Shown piece after piece: positions 18,403-27,377 of a stretch of DNA of 64,000 nucleotides. The DNA is taken from the NCBI GenBank assembly GCA_902168205.1, contig CABHOK010000003.1:2046001-2110000 (forward strand), given 5' to 3'. Origin of the DNA: an uncultured Chitinophaga sp. GTDB lineage: Bacteria; Bacteroidota; Bacteroidia; Cytophagales; Cyclobacteriaceae. The translations under genes and the position numbers were made by a program. Every line of letters starts with the position of its first letter. The stretch's first letter is position 1. The notes below the pieces were generated by a model. That model was not told the DNA's origin and ran no database searches. It saw only the letters and a program-made list of their open reading frames with translations.

Positions 18403-19110
18403 ATGACTCCTTACCTGGCAGAATTCTTTGGCACCATGTTATTGATTTTACTGGGCGAAGGCTCGGTAGCAGGAGCGTTGTTAAAAAACTCGAAAGCTGA
18501 AAATGACGGCTGGCTGGCGATTGTTGTTGCCTGGGGACTTGCCGTTACTATTTCTATTTATGCTGTTGGCAGCATCAGCGGTGCGCATCTCAATCCGGCT
18601 ATAACATTGGCCTTGTGTGTATCCGGAGATTTCCCGGTAGACCAGGTGCCCGGGTATATATTGGCTCAACTGGCCGGAGCCTTTGCCGGTGCTATACTGG
18701 TATGGCTGCACTATATGCCGCATTGGAGCAAAACGGATAATGCGTCTCTGAAGCTCGCTATATTTTGCACGGCACCTGCTATACGATCCGTACCGGCCAA
18801 CCTCTTCAGCGAAATGCTGGCTACCCTGGTATTGGTCATGGCCATTTTATTTATAGGCGCCAACAAATTTGCAGACGGATTAAACCCGCTCATCATTGGC
18901 GGACTGATTACATCTATCGGCTTGAGCTTAGGTGGTACAACAGGCTTTGCGATTAACCCCGCCCGCGATCTTGCTCCGCGATTGGCCCACGCAATACTTC
19001 CTATACCCGGCAAGGGTTCTTCCGATTGGTCGTATAGCTGGATACCCGTTGCAGGCCCCATCATAGGAGGTATAATCGGAGCCTGGTTATTTAAGGTGCT
19101 CTTTGGCTGA
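18403..19110 (+). CDS. MIP-family channel (aquaglyceroporin-like)
   Basis: A 235-aa inner-membrane channel with six hydrophobic segments and the two pore motifs: GAHLNPAIT (first NPA at about 64-66) and FAINPARDLAPRL (second NPA at about 185-187). The Asp after the second NPA-Arg (NPARD) is typical of the glycerol-facilitator branch, suggesting small polyols as well as water. It sits between a haloperoxidase-like gene and a DUF3179 gene. Its role in the glucan locus is unclear. Confidence 0.92.
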   Translation: MTPYLAEFFGTMLLILLGEGSVAGALLKNSKAENDGWLAIVVAWGLAVTISIYAVGSISGAHLNPAITLALCVSGDFPVDQVPGYILAQLAGAFAGAILVWLHYMPHWSKTDNASLKLAIFCTAPAIRSVPANLFSEMLATLVLVMAILFIGANKFADGLNPLIIGGLITSIGLSLGGTTGFAINPARDLAPRLAHAILPIPGKGSSDWSYSWIPVAGPIIGGIIGAWLFKVLFG

Positions 19111-19233
19111 TAGGCTGATTTTTTTCAGTATACAGTACGAAGTTTTTACCCGTCCCGCTATCTTTCTTTAGGTTGTAATCTCTATCTTCACCGCGCTGTG
19201 TCATGTGTGCAGCGCCAACAACCAGAACCATAG

Positions 19234-20427
19234 ATGAGAACTTTTTTATTCTCAGTCGGTATTATTATTCTGATCGGTGCAGAGATACTCAGAGTATACT
19301 TCATCATGCCCTTTCCCGGAAGCCAGCATGACGAAACCATTAACGTTGCGTACTTTCTTCACACCAACATCAATATCATACGCGTTATCGGTCTGGTGCT
19401 CATTGCGTTTCCGGTTGTATCGTACTTTCGCAGCGGCTCGCCTACATCAAAAATTATAGTCACATTGTCGGTGGTGGTATACCTCGTGGTATTCTACTTC
19501 TTCAACTTTCGCTTTCTGGCCGACAAGATGTTCTATCAACCCGGTATAAAAGTCTTTACAAAAGCGAATGCCAATAAAATTCCAACGACAAACCTGGTGA
19601 TTGGTGTTTCCGTTAACGGTGCATCCAAAGCATATCCCATCGAGATCATTGGCTATCATCACCAGGTACGCGATACTGTGGGTAATACTCCTGTTATGGT
19701 AACGTATTGTACCGTATGTCGTACCGGGCGGGTGTTCAGTCCATTGGTGGAAGGTAAAGCAGAGACCTTCCGGCTGGTAGGTATGGATCACTTCAATGCT
19801 ATGTTTGAAGACACCGCTACCAAAAGCTGGTGGCGACAAGTGACCGGAGAAGCAATTGCTGGTCCAATGAAAGGAAAACAATTACAGGAGATAGCAGCCG
19901 AACAGATGCGACTCGATGCATGGATAACCCTGCATCCCGACACCGAGATCATGCAACCCGATACAACCTTCAACAAACAATATGAAGGCATGAAGAATTA
20001 TGATGAAGGAAAGAGTAAAGGAGATCTGACGCGTGCTGATTCACTTTCGTGGAAAGATAAATCGTGGGTAGTAGGTGTACAGACCGGTATGGATGCACGT
20101 GCCTACGACTGGAATGAACTCGAACAGGTAAAAGTTATACAGGATACACTCGGAGGTATACCACTGCTGGTTACACTGGCATCAGACAGTGCTTCGTTCC
20201 ATGTCTTTAAACGCGATACACTTTCCTTTACCTTCGACCCGGCAACGTATATACTTCGCGATGCACAAACACAATCGACCTGGAATATACAGGGCCGCTG
20301 CACCGAAGGTAAATTACAGGGAACACAATTACCGGTAGTACAATCGTACCAGGAGTTCTGGCATTCGTGGCGTACATTCCGGCCGCAAACCACGGCTTAT
20401 CATTATGCGCGTGAAGATGAAAAGTGA
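19234..20427 (+). CDS. DUF3179 domain-containing membrane-anchored protein
   Basis: A 397-aa protein with about three hydrophobic N-terminal helices (residues 2-22, 47-65, 75-95) and a large C-terminal DUF3179 domain (about 110-390). The family signature is clear: YPIEIIGYHHQV, VTYCTVCRTGRVF, and GMDHFNAMFEDTATKSWWRQVTGEAI. The CxxC (YCTVC) and conserved His suggest a redox or metal site, but the function of DUF3179 is not established. It is preceded by a 123-base gap, so it may have its own promoter. Confidence 0.85.
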   Translation: MRTFLFSVGIIILIGAEILRVYFIMPFPGSQHDETINVAYFLHTNINIIRVIGLVLIAFPVVSYFRSGSPTSKIIVTLSVVVYLVVFYFFNFRFLADKMFYQPGIKVFTKANANKIPTTNLVIGVSVNGASKAYPIEIIGYHHQVRDTVGNTPVMVTYCTVCRTGRVFSPLVEGKAETFRLVGMDHFNAMFEDTATKSWWRQVTGEAIAGPMKGKQLQEIAAEQMRLDAWITLHPDTEIMQPDTTFNKQYEGMKNYDEGKSKGDLTRADSLSWKDKSWVVGVQTGMDARAYDWNELEQVKVIQDTLGGIPLLVTLASDSASFHVFKRDTLSFTFDPATYILRDAQTQSTWNIQGRCTEGKLQGTQLPVVQSYQEFWHSWRTFRPQTTAYHYAREDEK

Positions 20428-20464
20428 ACTATCGATATAAGTAAAAATAGAAGTACAGATTATT

Positions 20465-21412
20465 ATGAGTAAAGAGAAAAACAGTGCCGCGGGCAATGAG
20501 AGTCTTTGGGGAATTGACCTGGGAGGAACAAAAATAGAAGGCGTTATACTGAAGTCAGTAAGCGATCCGGAAATATTGTTTCGCGACCGCGTGCCAACGG
20601 AAGCTGATCAGGGATACGAACATATTCTGGGACAGGTAAAGTTACTGGTAGACATGATGGAAAAAACTACCGGTATAAAACCCAACGGTATAGGTTTTGC
20701 AACACCCGGCACACTCGATCCGAAACAAGGCGTAATGAAGAACTGCAACACCGTAGCCATGAATGGTAAACCGATGAAGAAAGATCTTGAAAAGATACTC
20801 GGTGTAAAAGTAGAAATGGCGAACGATGCCGATTGCTTCGCGCTGGCAGAGACACGTTACGGTGTAGTAAAAGAACGATTTCCGGATGCGCGCGTAGTGT
20901 TCGGTGTAATCATGGGCACTGGTGTAGGCGGAGGTATCGTGATTGATGGTAAAGCGATTGTAGGTCTGCAAGGTATAGCAGGCGAATGGGGACATAATTT
21001 CCTCGATGAATCAGGCGGCCCATGCTATTGCGGAAAGTCAGGCTGCGTGGAGATGGTGATCTCCGGTCCGGCATTACAACGATACTACTACAAAGAAACC
21101 GGCAACAACAAACCACTGAAAGATATAGTGGCGCTGGCCGAATCGAAAGTAGATCCTACAGCACAGAAGACTATACAACGGTTGATCGAATTCTTTGGTA
21201 AATCACTGAGTGTCATCATCAATATACTCGATCCGGATGTTATCGTGATCGGAGGTGGTGTAGGTAATATAGATCTGCTCTACGACCGTGGTGTAGACTC
21301 GGTGAAGAAATATGTATTTAACAACCGACTGGATACACGCATTGTGAAGCCTTCACTGGGCGACAGTGCCGGTGTGTTTGGCGCAGCATTTCTGTTAGCC
21401 GATCCGCTTTAG
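20465..21412 (+). CDS. ROK-family sugar kinase (glucokinase-type)
   Basis: A 315-aa cytosolic kinase. The phosphate-binding loop is GIDLGGTKIEG (about 16-26), the second ATP motif is MGTGVGGGIV (near 160), and the ROK zinc motif CYCGKSGC is at about 186-193 preceded by GEWGHNF. ROK proteins are glucose/mannose/N-acetylglucosamine kinases or repressors. There is no N-terminal HTH here, so it is an enzyme. In this locus it most plausibly phosphorylates the free glucose released by the maltose-type phosphorylase and the amylase. Confidence 0.9.
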   Translation: MSKEKNSAAGNESLWGIDLGGTKIEGVILKSVSDPEILFRDRVPTEADQGYEHILGQVKLLVDMMEKTTGIKPNGIGFATPGTLDPKQGVMKNCNTVAMNGKPMKKDLEKILGVKVEMANDADCFALAETRYGVVKERFPDARVVFGVIMGTGVGGGIVIDGKAIVGLQGIAGEWGHNFLDESGGPCYCGKSGCVEMVISGPALQRYYYKETGNNKPLKDIVALAESKVDPTAQKTIQRLIEFFGKSLSVIINILDPDVIVIGGGVGNIDLLYDRGVDSVKKYVFNNRLDTRIVKPSLGDSAGVFGAAFLLADPL

Positions 21413-21493
21413 TATAGCAAACGAGGGGACGACACGTGTGCCGGTATGATTTTGTTTGAAGGTTTAACGCTAACGATATAACAGCAAACGTCT

Positions 21494-22465
21494 ATGAAAC
21501 GAATTGCAATACTTGGACCCATACCACGCGATCACATCGTTACACACCAGGGCGATCTGATACAAAAATGGGGGTGTGTTACACATCCGGTAATTGCGCT
21601 GTCAGTCATGGCGGGTGAACAGATCGAAATTGTGCCGGTAAGTCACTTGCGGCAGGTTGACTTGGATAACGTGGTGGAAGTATTCAACGGTTATCCCGGT
21701 ATAAATCTCAAGCACCTGACCACGAAAAACGACCAGGGCGATATCATCAGTCTCAAGTTCATCGACATGAACAACCGGCTTGAACGACAAACCGGTTTCA
21801 TGGACCCCATCATGCCCGATGATGTAAAGAAACTGACAGACTGCGATGTGTTTGTTTTTATACCCATCAGCGATTACGAGATCTCCCTCGAAACCCTTAA
21901 ATACCTGAAGAAGAAAAGTGAAGGCACTATAATATTCGATGCGCACGGTCCAACTACAGCATGTCTCATCAACGGAGAGCGTATGCGCAAATTCTGGATC
22001 GACCGCGATCAGTGGCTTCCCTATATAGATGTTCTCAAGATGAACCTCGAAGAAGCGCACGCGTCATGGTTCAAAAAGGAATATGAAAGCCAGGATTTCC
22101 TGGAAAGTGAAGATGTAGACCGCGATGTACTTCGTCAGTTTGCAGTTCACTGTCTCAGCAAGGGAGTGAAGTGCCTGTATATTACGGTAGACTCACGCGG
22201 ATGCCTGGTATACTATAATGAACGTGGCAAACTGAAAGAAGAAATGGTGCCGGCCGTAAAAGTGGAAAATGTAATTGATACCACAGGCTGTGGCGATTCA
22301 TTTGCCGGTGGCATAGGCTTCGGCTTGCTGCAGAAGCCCCGCGACTATATACAGGCCGCACGCTACGGCAATGCACTCGGTGCACTGCGCACGCAGGGTA
22401 AAACCTTTGCTGTTTTTAAATCGCTGGATGAAACCAACCAGATCATCCGCGATACGTACAGCTGA
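21494..22465 (+). CDS. PfkB-family carbohydrate kinase
   Basis: A 323-aa ribokinase-fold kinase. The C-terminal signature DTTGCGDSFAGGIGFGLL (near 260-278) contains the anion hole and catalytic Asp. The N-terminus (MKRIAILGPIPRDHIVTHQG) lacks the second Gly-rich motif of classical ribokinases, so the substrate (sugar, sugar phosphate or nucleoside) cannot be named. It lies 81 bases after the ROK kinase and 56 before the HAD mutase and is probably co-transcribed with them. Confidence 0.87.
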   Translation: MKRIAILGPIPRDHIVTHQGDLIQKWGCVTHPVIALSVMAGEQIEIVPVSHLRQVDLDNVVEVFNGYPGINLKHLTTKNDQGDIISLKFIDMNNRLERQTGFMDPIMPDDVKKLTDCDVFVFIPISDYEISLETLKYLKKKSEGTIIFDAHGPTTACLINGERMRKFWIDRDQWLPYIDVLKMNLEEAHASWFKKEYESQDFLESEDVDRDVLRQFAVHCLSKGVKCLYITVDSRGCLVYYNERGKLKEEMVPAVKVENVIDTTGCGDSFAGGIGFGLLQKPRDYIQAARYGNALGALRTQGKTFAVFKSLDETNQIIRDTYS

Positions 22466-22521
22466 TCGGTATATATATATCCTTTGGCAATAATTTAATT
22501 CAAGACCCTAAATCCCGACCT

Positions 22522-23196
22522 TTGATTAAAGCAGTAATATTCGACTTGGACGGAGTCATTGTAGATACAGCGCGCTATCATTTTCTGGCATGGAAGCGAT
22601 TAGCCGATGAACTCGGTATCAAATTCACCGAAGCAGACAATGAGCGCCTGAAAGGAGTAAGCCGCATACGCTCGATGGAGATACTCATGGAGCTGGGTGG
22701 CATCACCCTGAGTCAGCATGAAAAGGAACAACTCGCCAATAAAAAGAATGCATGGTTTGTTGACTATGTAGAGCGCATGTTGCCGGAGGAAATATTCCCC
22801 GGTGTAGCAGCACTCATAACAACGTTCAAGCAGCATGGTATGCGTATAGCACTTGCCTCCAGCAGCAAGAATGCAAAGACGGTGATACAGCTTTTGCGCA
22901 TCGAGCATCTTTTTGAAGTGGTAGTTGATGGTACCATGGTAGTACATTCCAAGCCCGATCCCGAGATATTTTTACTCGCGGCAACGAAGCTGGGCGTGGA
23001 ACCGAAAGAGTGCCTCGTATTTGAAGATGCAGAAGCAGGCGTGGAAGCCGCACTCGCTGCGGGTATGCATTGCGTTGGTATAGGTACACCGGAACAACTG
23101 TTCAAGGCGATGCGCGTGATACGCACGACCGGGGAATTTACCATGAGTATGCTGGACGACTGCAATGCTGCGATAAAATTGAAAGCCAACGGCTAG
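22522..23196 (+). CDS. pgmB: HAD-family beta-phosphoglucomutase
   Basis: A 224-aa HAD hydrolase-fold mutase. The catalytic loop AVIFDLDGVIVDT holds nucleophile Asp8 and acid/base Asp10. The cap carries LAWKRLADELGI and the LKGVSR segment typical of beta-PGM. Motif II is ALASSSKNAK, and SKPDPEIFLLAA with FEDAEAGVEAALAAGM are motifs III and IV. It starts with TTG, where the N-terminus aligns with the family. It is followed after 32 bases by a GH65 phosphorylase gene, the classic partner: the phosphorylase makes beta-glucose 1-phosphate and this enzyme converts it to glucose 6-phosphate. Confidence 0.92.
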   Translation: MIKAVIFDLDGVIVDTARYHFLAWKRLADELGIKFTEADNERLKGVSRIRSMEILMELGGITLSQHEKEQLANKKNAWFVDYVERMLPEEIFPGVAALITTFKQHGMRIALASSSKNAKTVIQLLRIEHLFEVVVDGTMVVHSKPDPEIFLLAATKLGVEPKECLVFEDAEAGVEAALAAGMHCVGIGTPEQLFKAMRVIRTTGEFTMSMLDDCNAAIKLKANG

Positions 23197-23228
23197 AGAT
23201 ATATAGTAACGTTAAATATATACGTGTA

Positions 23229-25517
23229 ATGAAAGAGTATTTAAAGCACCACGAATGGCAGATTATAGAAGAAGGATTGGATCCGCACTATAACAAGATA
23301 TCTGAAAGTGTGTTCAGTATCGGGAACGGGCGCATGGGACAACGCGCTAATTTTGAAGAAGAGTACTCCGGCGAAACACTTCGCGGAAGTTATGTGGCCG
23401 GAGTATATTATCCTGATAAGACACGTGTTGGCTGGTGGAAGAATGGTTACCCGGAATATTTTGCAAAAGTATTGAACGCTCCGAACTGGATCGGCATTCA
23501 CGTTAGCATCGATAACCAGAAACTCGATCTTGCCAAATGTAAAGTAGAGGATTTTAAACGCGTGCTCGACATGCGCACCGGTTTACTCTCCAGAAGCTTT
23601 GCCGCAACATTGGGCGATGGTAAGAAAGTACGCGTAGAATCAAAACGATTCTGCAGCATGGCCCATGGTGAAGTAGGAGCGATCCGCTATGCTATAACTC
23701 CGCTTAACTTTTCAGCGAAAGGTTTACTCTCTATCTATGTAGATGCCGATGTAGTGAACAAGGATTCCAACTACGATGAAAAATTCTGGGAAGAGGTATA
23801 TAAAGACGCTTCTGAAGGAAGAGCCGTTGTAACCGCACAAACCAAGAAGACCAATTTTCATGTAACTACAGGCATGCGCTATCACATCGAAACCGATGGT
23901 AAAAAAGCGAATGCCGATCGCATCAACACTGAATTGCGCGAAAAGTTTGCCGGTTACGTGATACAGGTTGCTTTGCAGGAAGGTAAAGAAACTGTAGTAT
24001 ATAAATATGCTGCTATACTTTCATCAGAGAATCATCCGAAGGACCAGTTGGTAACAGCAGCCAACAAAGTACTGGACGAAGCGTTTCACAAAGGCTTCGA
24101 TGCGTTGTTTGACGAGCACGCCAAAGTATGGCAACACAAATGGGAGGAGAGCGACATTACCATAGAAGGCGATATAGCCGCACAACAAGGTATACGCTTC
24201 AATATATTCCAGTTGATGCAGACCTATACCGGTGAAGATGAACGCCTGAATATAGGACCAAAGGGATTTACCGGTGAGAAATATGGCGGAAGTACCTATT
24301 GGGACACCGAAGCATACTGCCTTCCGTTTTACTTAAGTACAGCAGAACCGAAAGTTGCGCGCAACCTGTTGGTATACCGCTATAAACATTTGGGTAAAGC
24401 GATCGAGAATGCAAAGAAGCTCGGCTTTAAAGATGGAGCTGCATTCTATCCGTTTGTTACCATGAACGGTGAAGAATGTCACAACGAGTGGGAAATTACT
24501 TTTGAAGAGATTCACCGTACCAGTGCCATGGCATACGCCATCCGCGACTATATAGAATATACCGGCGACAAGAATTACTTTACGGAATACGGACTCGAAG
24601 TACTCATCGGTATAGCACGCTACTGGTCGCAACGCGTAAACTGGTCGGCCGAGAAAAGTAAATATGTGATCCTGGGAGTTACCGGTCCGAATGAATACGA
24701 GAACAACGTAAACAACAACTGGTATACTAATTACCTCGGAGCCTGGACACTGCGTTTTGCGCAGCAGGCTGTTGACTATGTGAAGAACAACAACCTGAAC
24801 CGCTACAATGAAATTGTAAGCAAAACTTCGTTCAGGGAGAAAGAAGAGACCGATCGCTGGAAAGAGATCGTAGAGAAAATGTATTACCCGGTCGATGAGA
24901 AACGCAATATCATTTTGCAGCAAGACGGGTTTATGGATAAAGAGATCCTTCGGGTGAGCGAACTTAAAAAAGAAGATCGTCCGTTGAACCAGAAGTGGTC
25001 GTGGGATCGCATCCTTCGCTCATGCTTCATCAAGCAGGCAGATGTGCTGCAGGGGATATATCTCTTCGAAGATGATTTTGATATCGAGACCATCCGCAGA
25101 AATTATGACTTCTATGAGCCGCTAACGGTTCATGAATCATCCTTGTCTCCTTGCGTGCACGTTATACTGGCGTCAAAGTTAGGGTATAAATCAAGTGCAT
25201 ACGAATTATACTTACGCACCGCCCGCCTCGACCTCGATGACTATAACAACGACACCGAAGAAGGTTGTCACATCACGTCAATGGCTGGTACATGGATGAG
25301 CGTAGTAAAAGGATTTGGCGGCATGCGCGTGCGTGACGGAAAACTACATTTCAATCCGTTCATTCCGGATCAATGGAAATCCTATTCCTTCCGCATTGAG
25401 TTCCGCGGTCGCGTACTAAAAATAAAAGTGAGCAAAGACGGAGTCGAAACAAAACTCGAATCCGGAGAGCCATTGGTTATTGATGTGAAAGGCGAAGACG
25501 TGCAGTTACGAAAATAG
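23229..25517 (+). CDS. GH65 family phosphorylase (maltose/trehalose/kojibiose type)
   Basis: A 762-aa cytosolic enzyme with no signal peptide. ATG 23229 gives the canonical N-terminus (MKEYLKHHEWQIIEEGLDP...SVFSIGNGRMGQRANFEE). The frame stays open upstream to 23070, but that part overlaps the mutase gene. The barrel carries YWDTEAYCLPFYL (near 357) and GVTGPNEYENNVNNNWYTN with the general acid Glu at about residue 489, equivalent to Glu487 of Lactobacillus brevis maltose phosphorylase. KQADVLQGIYLF is the family's glucose-site region. It cleaves an alpha-glucosidic disaccharide with phosphate to beta-glucose 1-phosphate plus glucose; beta-PGM is encoded immediately upstream. Disaccharide specificity is uncertain. 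Confidence 0.92.
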   Translation: MKEYLKHHEWQIIEEGLDPHYNKISESVFSIGNGRMGQRANFEEEYSGETLRGSYVAGVYYPDKTRVGWWKNGYPEYFAKVLNAPNWIGIHVSIDNQKLDLAKCKVEDFKRVLDMRTGLLSRSFAATLGDGKKVRVESKRFCSMAHGEVGAIRYAITPLNFSAKGLLSIYVDADVVNKDSNYDEKFWEEVYKDASEGRAVVTAQTKKTNFHVTTGMRYHIETDGKKANADRINTELREKFAGYVIQVALQEGKETVVYKYAAILSSENHPKDQLVTAANKVLDEAFHKGFDALFDEHAKVWQHKWEESDITIEGDIAAQQGIRFNIFQLMQTYTGEDERLNIGPKGFTGEKYGGSTYWDTEAYCLPFYLSTAEPKVARNLLVYRYKHLGKAIENAKKLGFKDGAAFYPFVTMNGEECHNEWEITFEEIHRTSAMAYAIRDYIEYTGDKNYFTEYGLEVLIGIARYWSQRVNWSAEKSKYVILGVTGPNEYENNVNNNWYTNYLGAWTLRFAQQAVDYVKNNNLNRYNEIVSKTSFREKEETDRWKEIVEKMYYPVDEKRNIILQQDGFMDKEILRVSELKKEDRPLNQKWSWDRILRSCFIKQADVLQGIYLFEDDFDIETIRRNYDFYEPLTVHESSLSPCVHVILASKLGYKSSAYELYLRTARLDLDDYNNDTEEGCHITSMAGTWMSVVKGFGGMRVRDGKLHFNPFIPDQWKSYSFRIEFRGRVLKIKVSKDGVETKLESGEPLVIDVKGEDVQLRK

Positions 25518-25652
25518 CTTCTGGCTTCTAGCTACCAGATGCTGACAAGTTACGTTTTTGATTCGTTATACTATACCAACACCGTGTTGGATAGTATAAT
25601 GAAACCTCAGCACCAACAGCCTGCAGCCAGTAGCTTGCAGTCAGCAAGCCAC
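25518..25652. repeat. REP/MITE-like palindromic intergenic element
   Basis: The gap between the phosphorylase and SGNH genes contains a hairpin (ATACTAT-A-CCAACAC / GTGTTGG-ATAGTAT, about 25566-25600) flanked by imperfect inverted copies of an AGCTTCTGGCT / AGCTACTGGCTGCAGG-type word (about 25517-25545 and 25605-25652). No T tract follows the hairpin, so it is not a normal terminator. A similar GCTTCTGGC / GCCAGAAGC inverted pair occurs at 46587-46634. Confidence 0.4.
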
Positions 25653-25664
25653 AAAGTGTAAAAA

Positions 25665-26744
25665 GTGAATCATACTCATTTGAGACGTTACGTACTAAGC
25701 GCAGCAATGCTTCTCCTGTGGAGTGTTTCTGTTGAAGCAAGCCCCGTGCAGTTTATAGGTGCCGATCATCCGGATATACAGTATACCGGGCGCATTGACT
25801 TTTCGAATACCAAGCTGCCACGCTTTTGGGCAGCCGGAGTATATATACAAGTGAAGTTCAAGGGTACTTCGTGTTCCATTATTGTGAACGATGAAGTGTT
25901 GTGGGGTAAATCGCATAACTACCTGGAAATTTCGGTCGATCAGCAGAAACCATTCAGAATTCAGACAACCGGTAAAGCGGATACGATTACCGTTGCAACC
26001 GGCTTGCAACGGGGAGCCCACACGCTCACCATCTGCAAGAACACAGAAGCACTCATCGGTTATCTTGAATTTGCCGGAGTCCTCTGTGAAGGTATACTGC
26101 CAATGCCCGCGAAGCCTCAACGCAAGATCGAATTCATTGGTAACTCCATTACCTGCGGTACCGGTAGCGACCTGTCGGTGGTGCCGTGCGATAAAGCAGA
26201 GTGGTATGATCAGCACAACGCATATTTCAGCTACGGACCTACCGTTGCCAGGGAGTTGAAGACACAATATCATTTAACATCCGAGTCAGGTATAGGACTC
26301 ATGCATAGTTGCTGCGATAAACCGTATGTAATGCCGCAGGTATTTGATAAAGTAAATTTCAGTACCAATACGATACCCTGGGATTTTTCAAAATATATAC
26401 CCGATGTTGTTACCATTGGCCTTGGCCAGAATGATGGTATCCAGGATTCCGTCAAATTCTGTAACGCGTATGTTGAGTTTATTCGCATCATTCGTAAACA
26501 CTATCCATCGGCACAGATAATATGTCTTACAAGTCCGATGGGCGATGCTGCTTTGACAAAAGCCCTGAAGAATTACCTTACCGGTATTGTAAACTATACC
26601 AACGCGCAAGGCGATAAAAAGGTGAGTAAATACTTCTATTCGCGAAGCTTCAATAGCGGATGTGGAGGACATCCCGATCTGAAGGAACATCAACTCATCG
26701 CGAATGAACTGGCGGCATATATTCGGAGTGTCATGAAGTGGTAG
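25665..26744 (+). CDS. SGNH/GDSL esterase, CE2-like acetyl esterase
   Basis: A 359-aa exported esterase with a signal peptide (about 1-26, SVEAS). It starts with GTG. The N-terminal jelly-roll (about 30-150) and C-terminal SGNH domain follow the order of carbohydrate esterase family 2. Block I is EFIGNSITCGTGSD with the nucleophile Ser near 166, block III is GLGQND, and block V is GGHPDLKEH with the catalytic Asp/His pair. It probably removes acetyl groups from polysaccharides in the periplasm or outside. Linked loosely to the glucan locus; 147 bases of repeat-like DNA separate it from the phosphorylase. Confidence 0.83.
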   Translation: MNHTHLRRYVLSAAMLLLWSVSVEASPVQFIGADHPDIQYTGRIDFSNTKLPRFWAAGVYIQVKFKGTSCSIIVNDEVLWGKSHNYLEISVDQQKPFRIQTTGKADTITVATGLQRGAHTLTICKNTEALIGYLEFAGVLCEGILPMPAKPQRKIEFIGNSITCGTGSDLSVVPCDKAEWYDQHNAYFSYGPTVARELKTQYHLTSESGIGLMHSCCDKPYVMPQVFDKVNFSTNTIPWDFSKYIPDVVTIGLGQNDGIQDSVKFCNAYVEFIRIIRKHYPSAQIICLTSPMGDAALTKALKNYLTGIVNYTNAQGDKKVSKYFYSRSFNSGCGGHPDLKEHQLIANELAAYIRSVMKW

Positions 26745-26798
26745 CTTTGTAAATAGCGTAACCAGGAAGATAGCGTTAATCAGGAAGATATAGAGCAC

Positions 26799-27296
26799 AT
26801 GCAAATTCAGATCGTACCCTATCAGAAGCAATATGCTGAAGCCATTGCGAATCTTATTATATCCATACAGCAACAGGAGTTTAATATAAAGATTACGCTG
26901 ACAGATCAACCTGATCTGCAGGACATCGATAATTTTTACCGGAAGGGAAGCGGTAATTTCTGGTGTGCACTCTCCCCGGAAGGCGAGCTGATCGGCACCA
27001 TCGCATTGATCGACATCGGCAACAACATGGGCGCCATCCGCAAGATGTTTGTAAAACACGAATGGCGCGGAAAAGAAAAAAATGTAGCGCGTTTGCTACT
27101 GCATACACTCGAAACATGGGCACAGCAACATGCTGTATCGAAACTATACCTCGGCACCGTAGAAAAACTGAAAGCAGCTCAACGCTTCTACGAGCGCGAA
27201 GGATTTACACTGGTAGATGTCGAAGCCTTGCCAACACAATTTCCCCGAATGGCAGTAGACACCATCTTCTACCAAAAAAAACTTTATAGTGTATAA
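26799..27296 (+). CDS. GNAT-family N-acetyltransferase
   Basis: A 165-aa cytosolic acetyltransferase. The acetyl-CoA-binding motif A is around VKHEWRGKEKNVARLLLHTLETWA (about 85-108; the usual Q/RxxGxG/A is replaced by RGKEKNVA). Motif B is KLYLGTVEKLKAAQRFYEREGF (about 136-157). The substrate is unknown. It is convergent with the large secreted protein gene downstream. Confidence 0.85.
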   Translation: MQIQIVPYQKQYAEAIANLIISIQQQEFNIKITLTDQPDLQDIDNFYRKGSGNFWCALSPEGELIGTIALIDIGNNMGAIRKMFVKHEWRGKEKNVARLLLHTLETWAQQHAVSKLYLGTVEKLKAAQRFYEREGFTLVDVEALPTQFPRMAVDTIFYQKKLYSV

Positions 27297-27324
27297 AAAA
27301 ATGCGTCAGCTTTCGCTAACGCAT
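27295..27324 (-). terminator. Minus-strand terminator of the secreted dehydrogenase gene
   Basis: ATGCGTCAGC / GCTAACGCAT (27301-27310 and 27315-27324, one mismatch) with a 4-base loop, preceded on the + strand by a run of A, which reads as a T tract after the hairpin on the minus strand. It lies 54 bases past the minus-strand gene and directly after the GNAT stop. Confidence 0.7.
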
Positions 27325-27377
27325 CTCTATAGTAGGATATATAGCATTGTTACTTCTTACTTCTTAATCCTTACTCC

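Noticed and set aside
23070-23228. In-frame N-terminal extension of the GH65 phosphorylase
   Set aside because: It overlaps the end of the mutase gene and is unlike any GH65 N-terminus; ATG 23229 fits the family.
26742-26749. TAGCTTTG as -7 element before the GNAT gene
   Set aside because: It matches TANNTTTG, but no TTTG lies at the proper upstream distance and it overlaps the previous stop codon.
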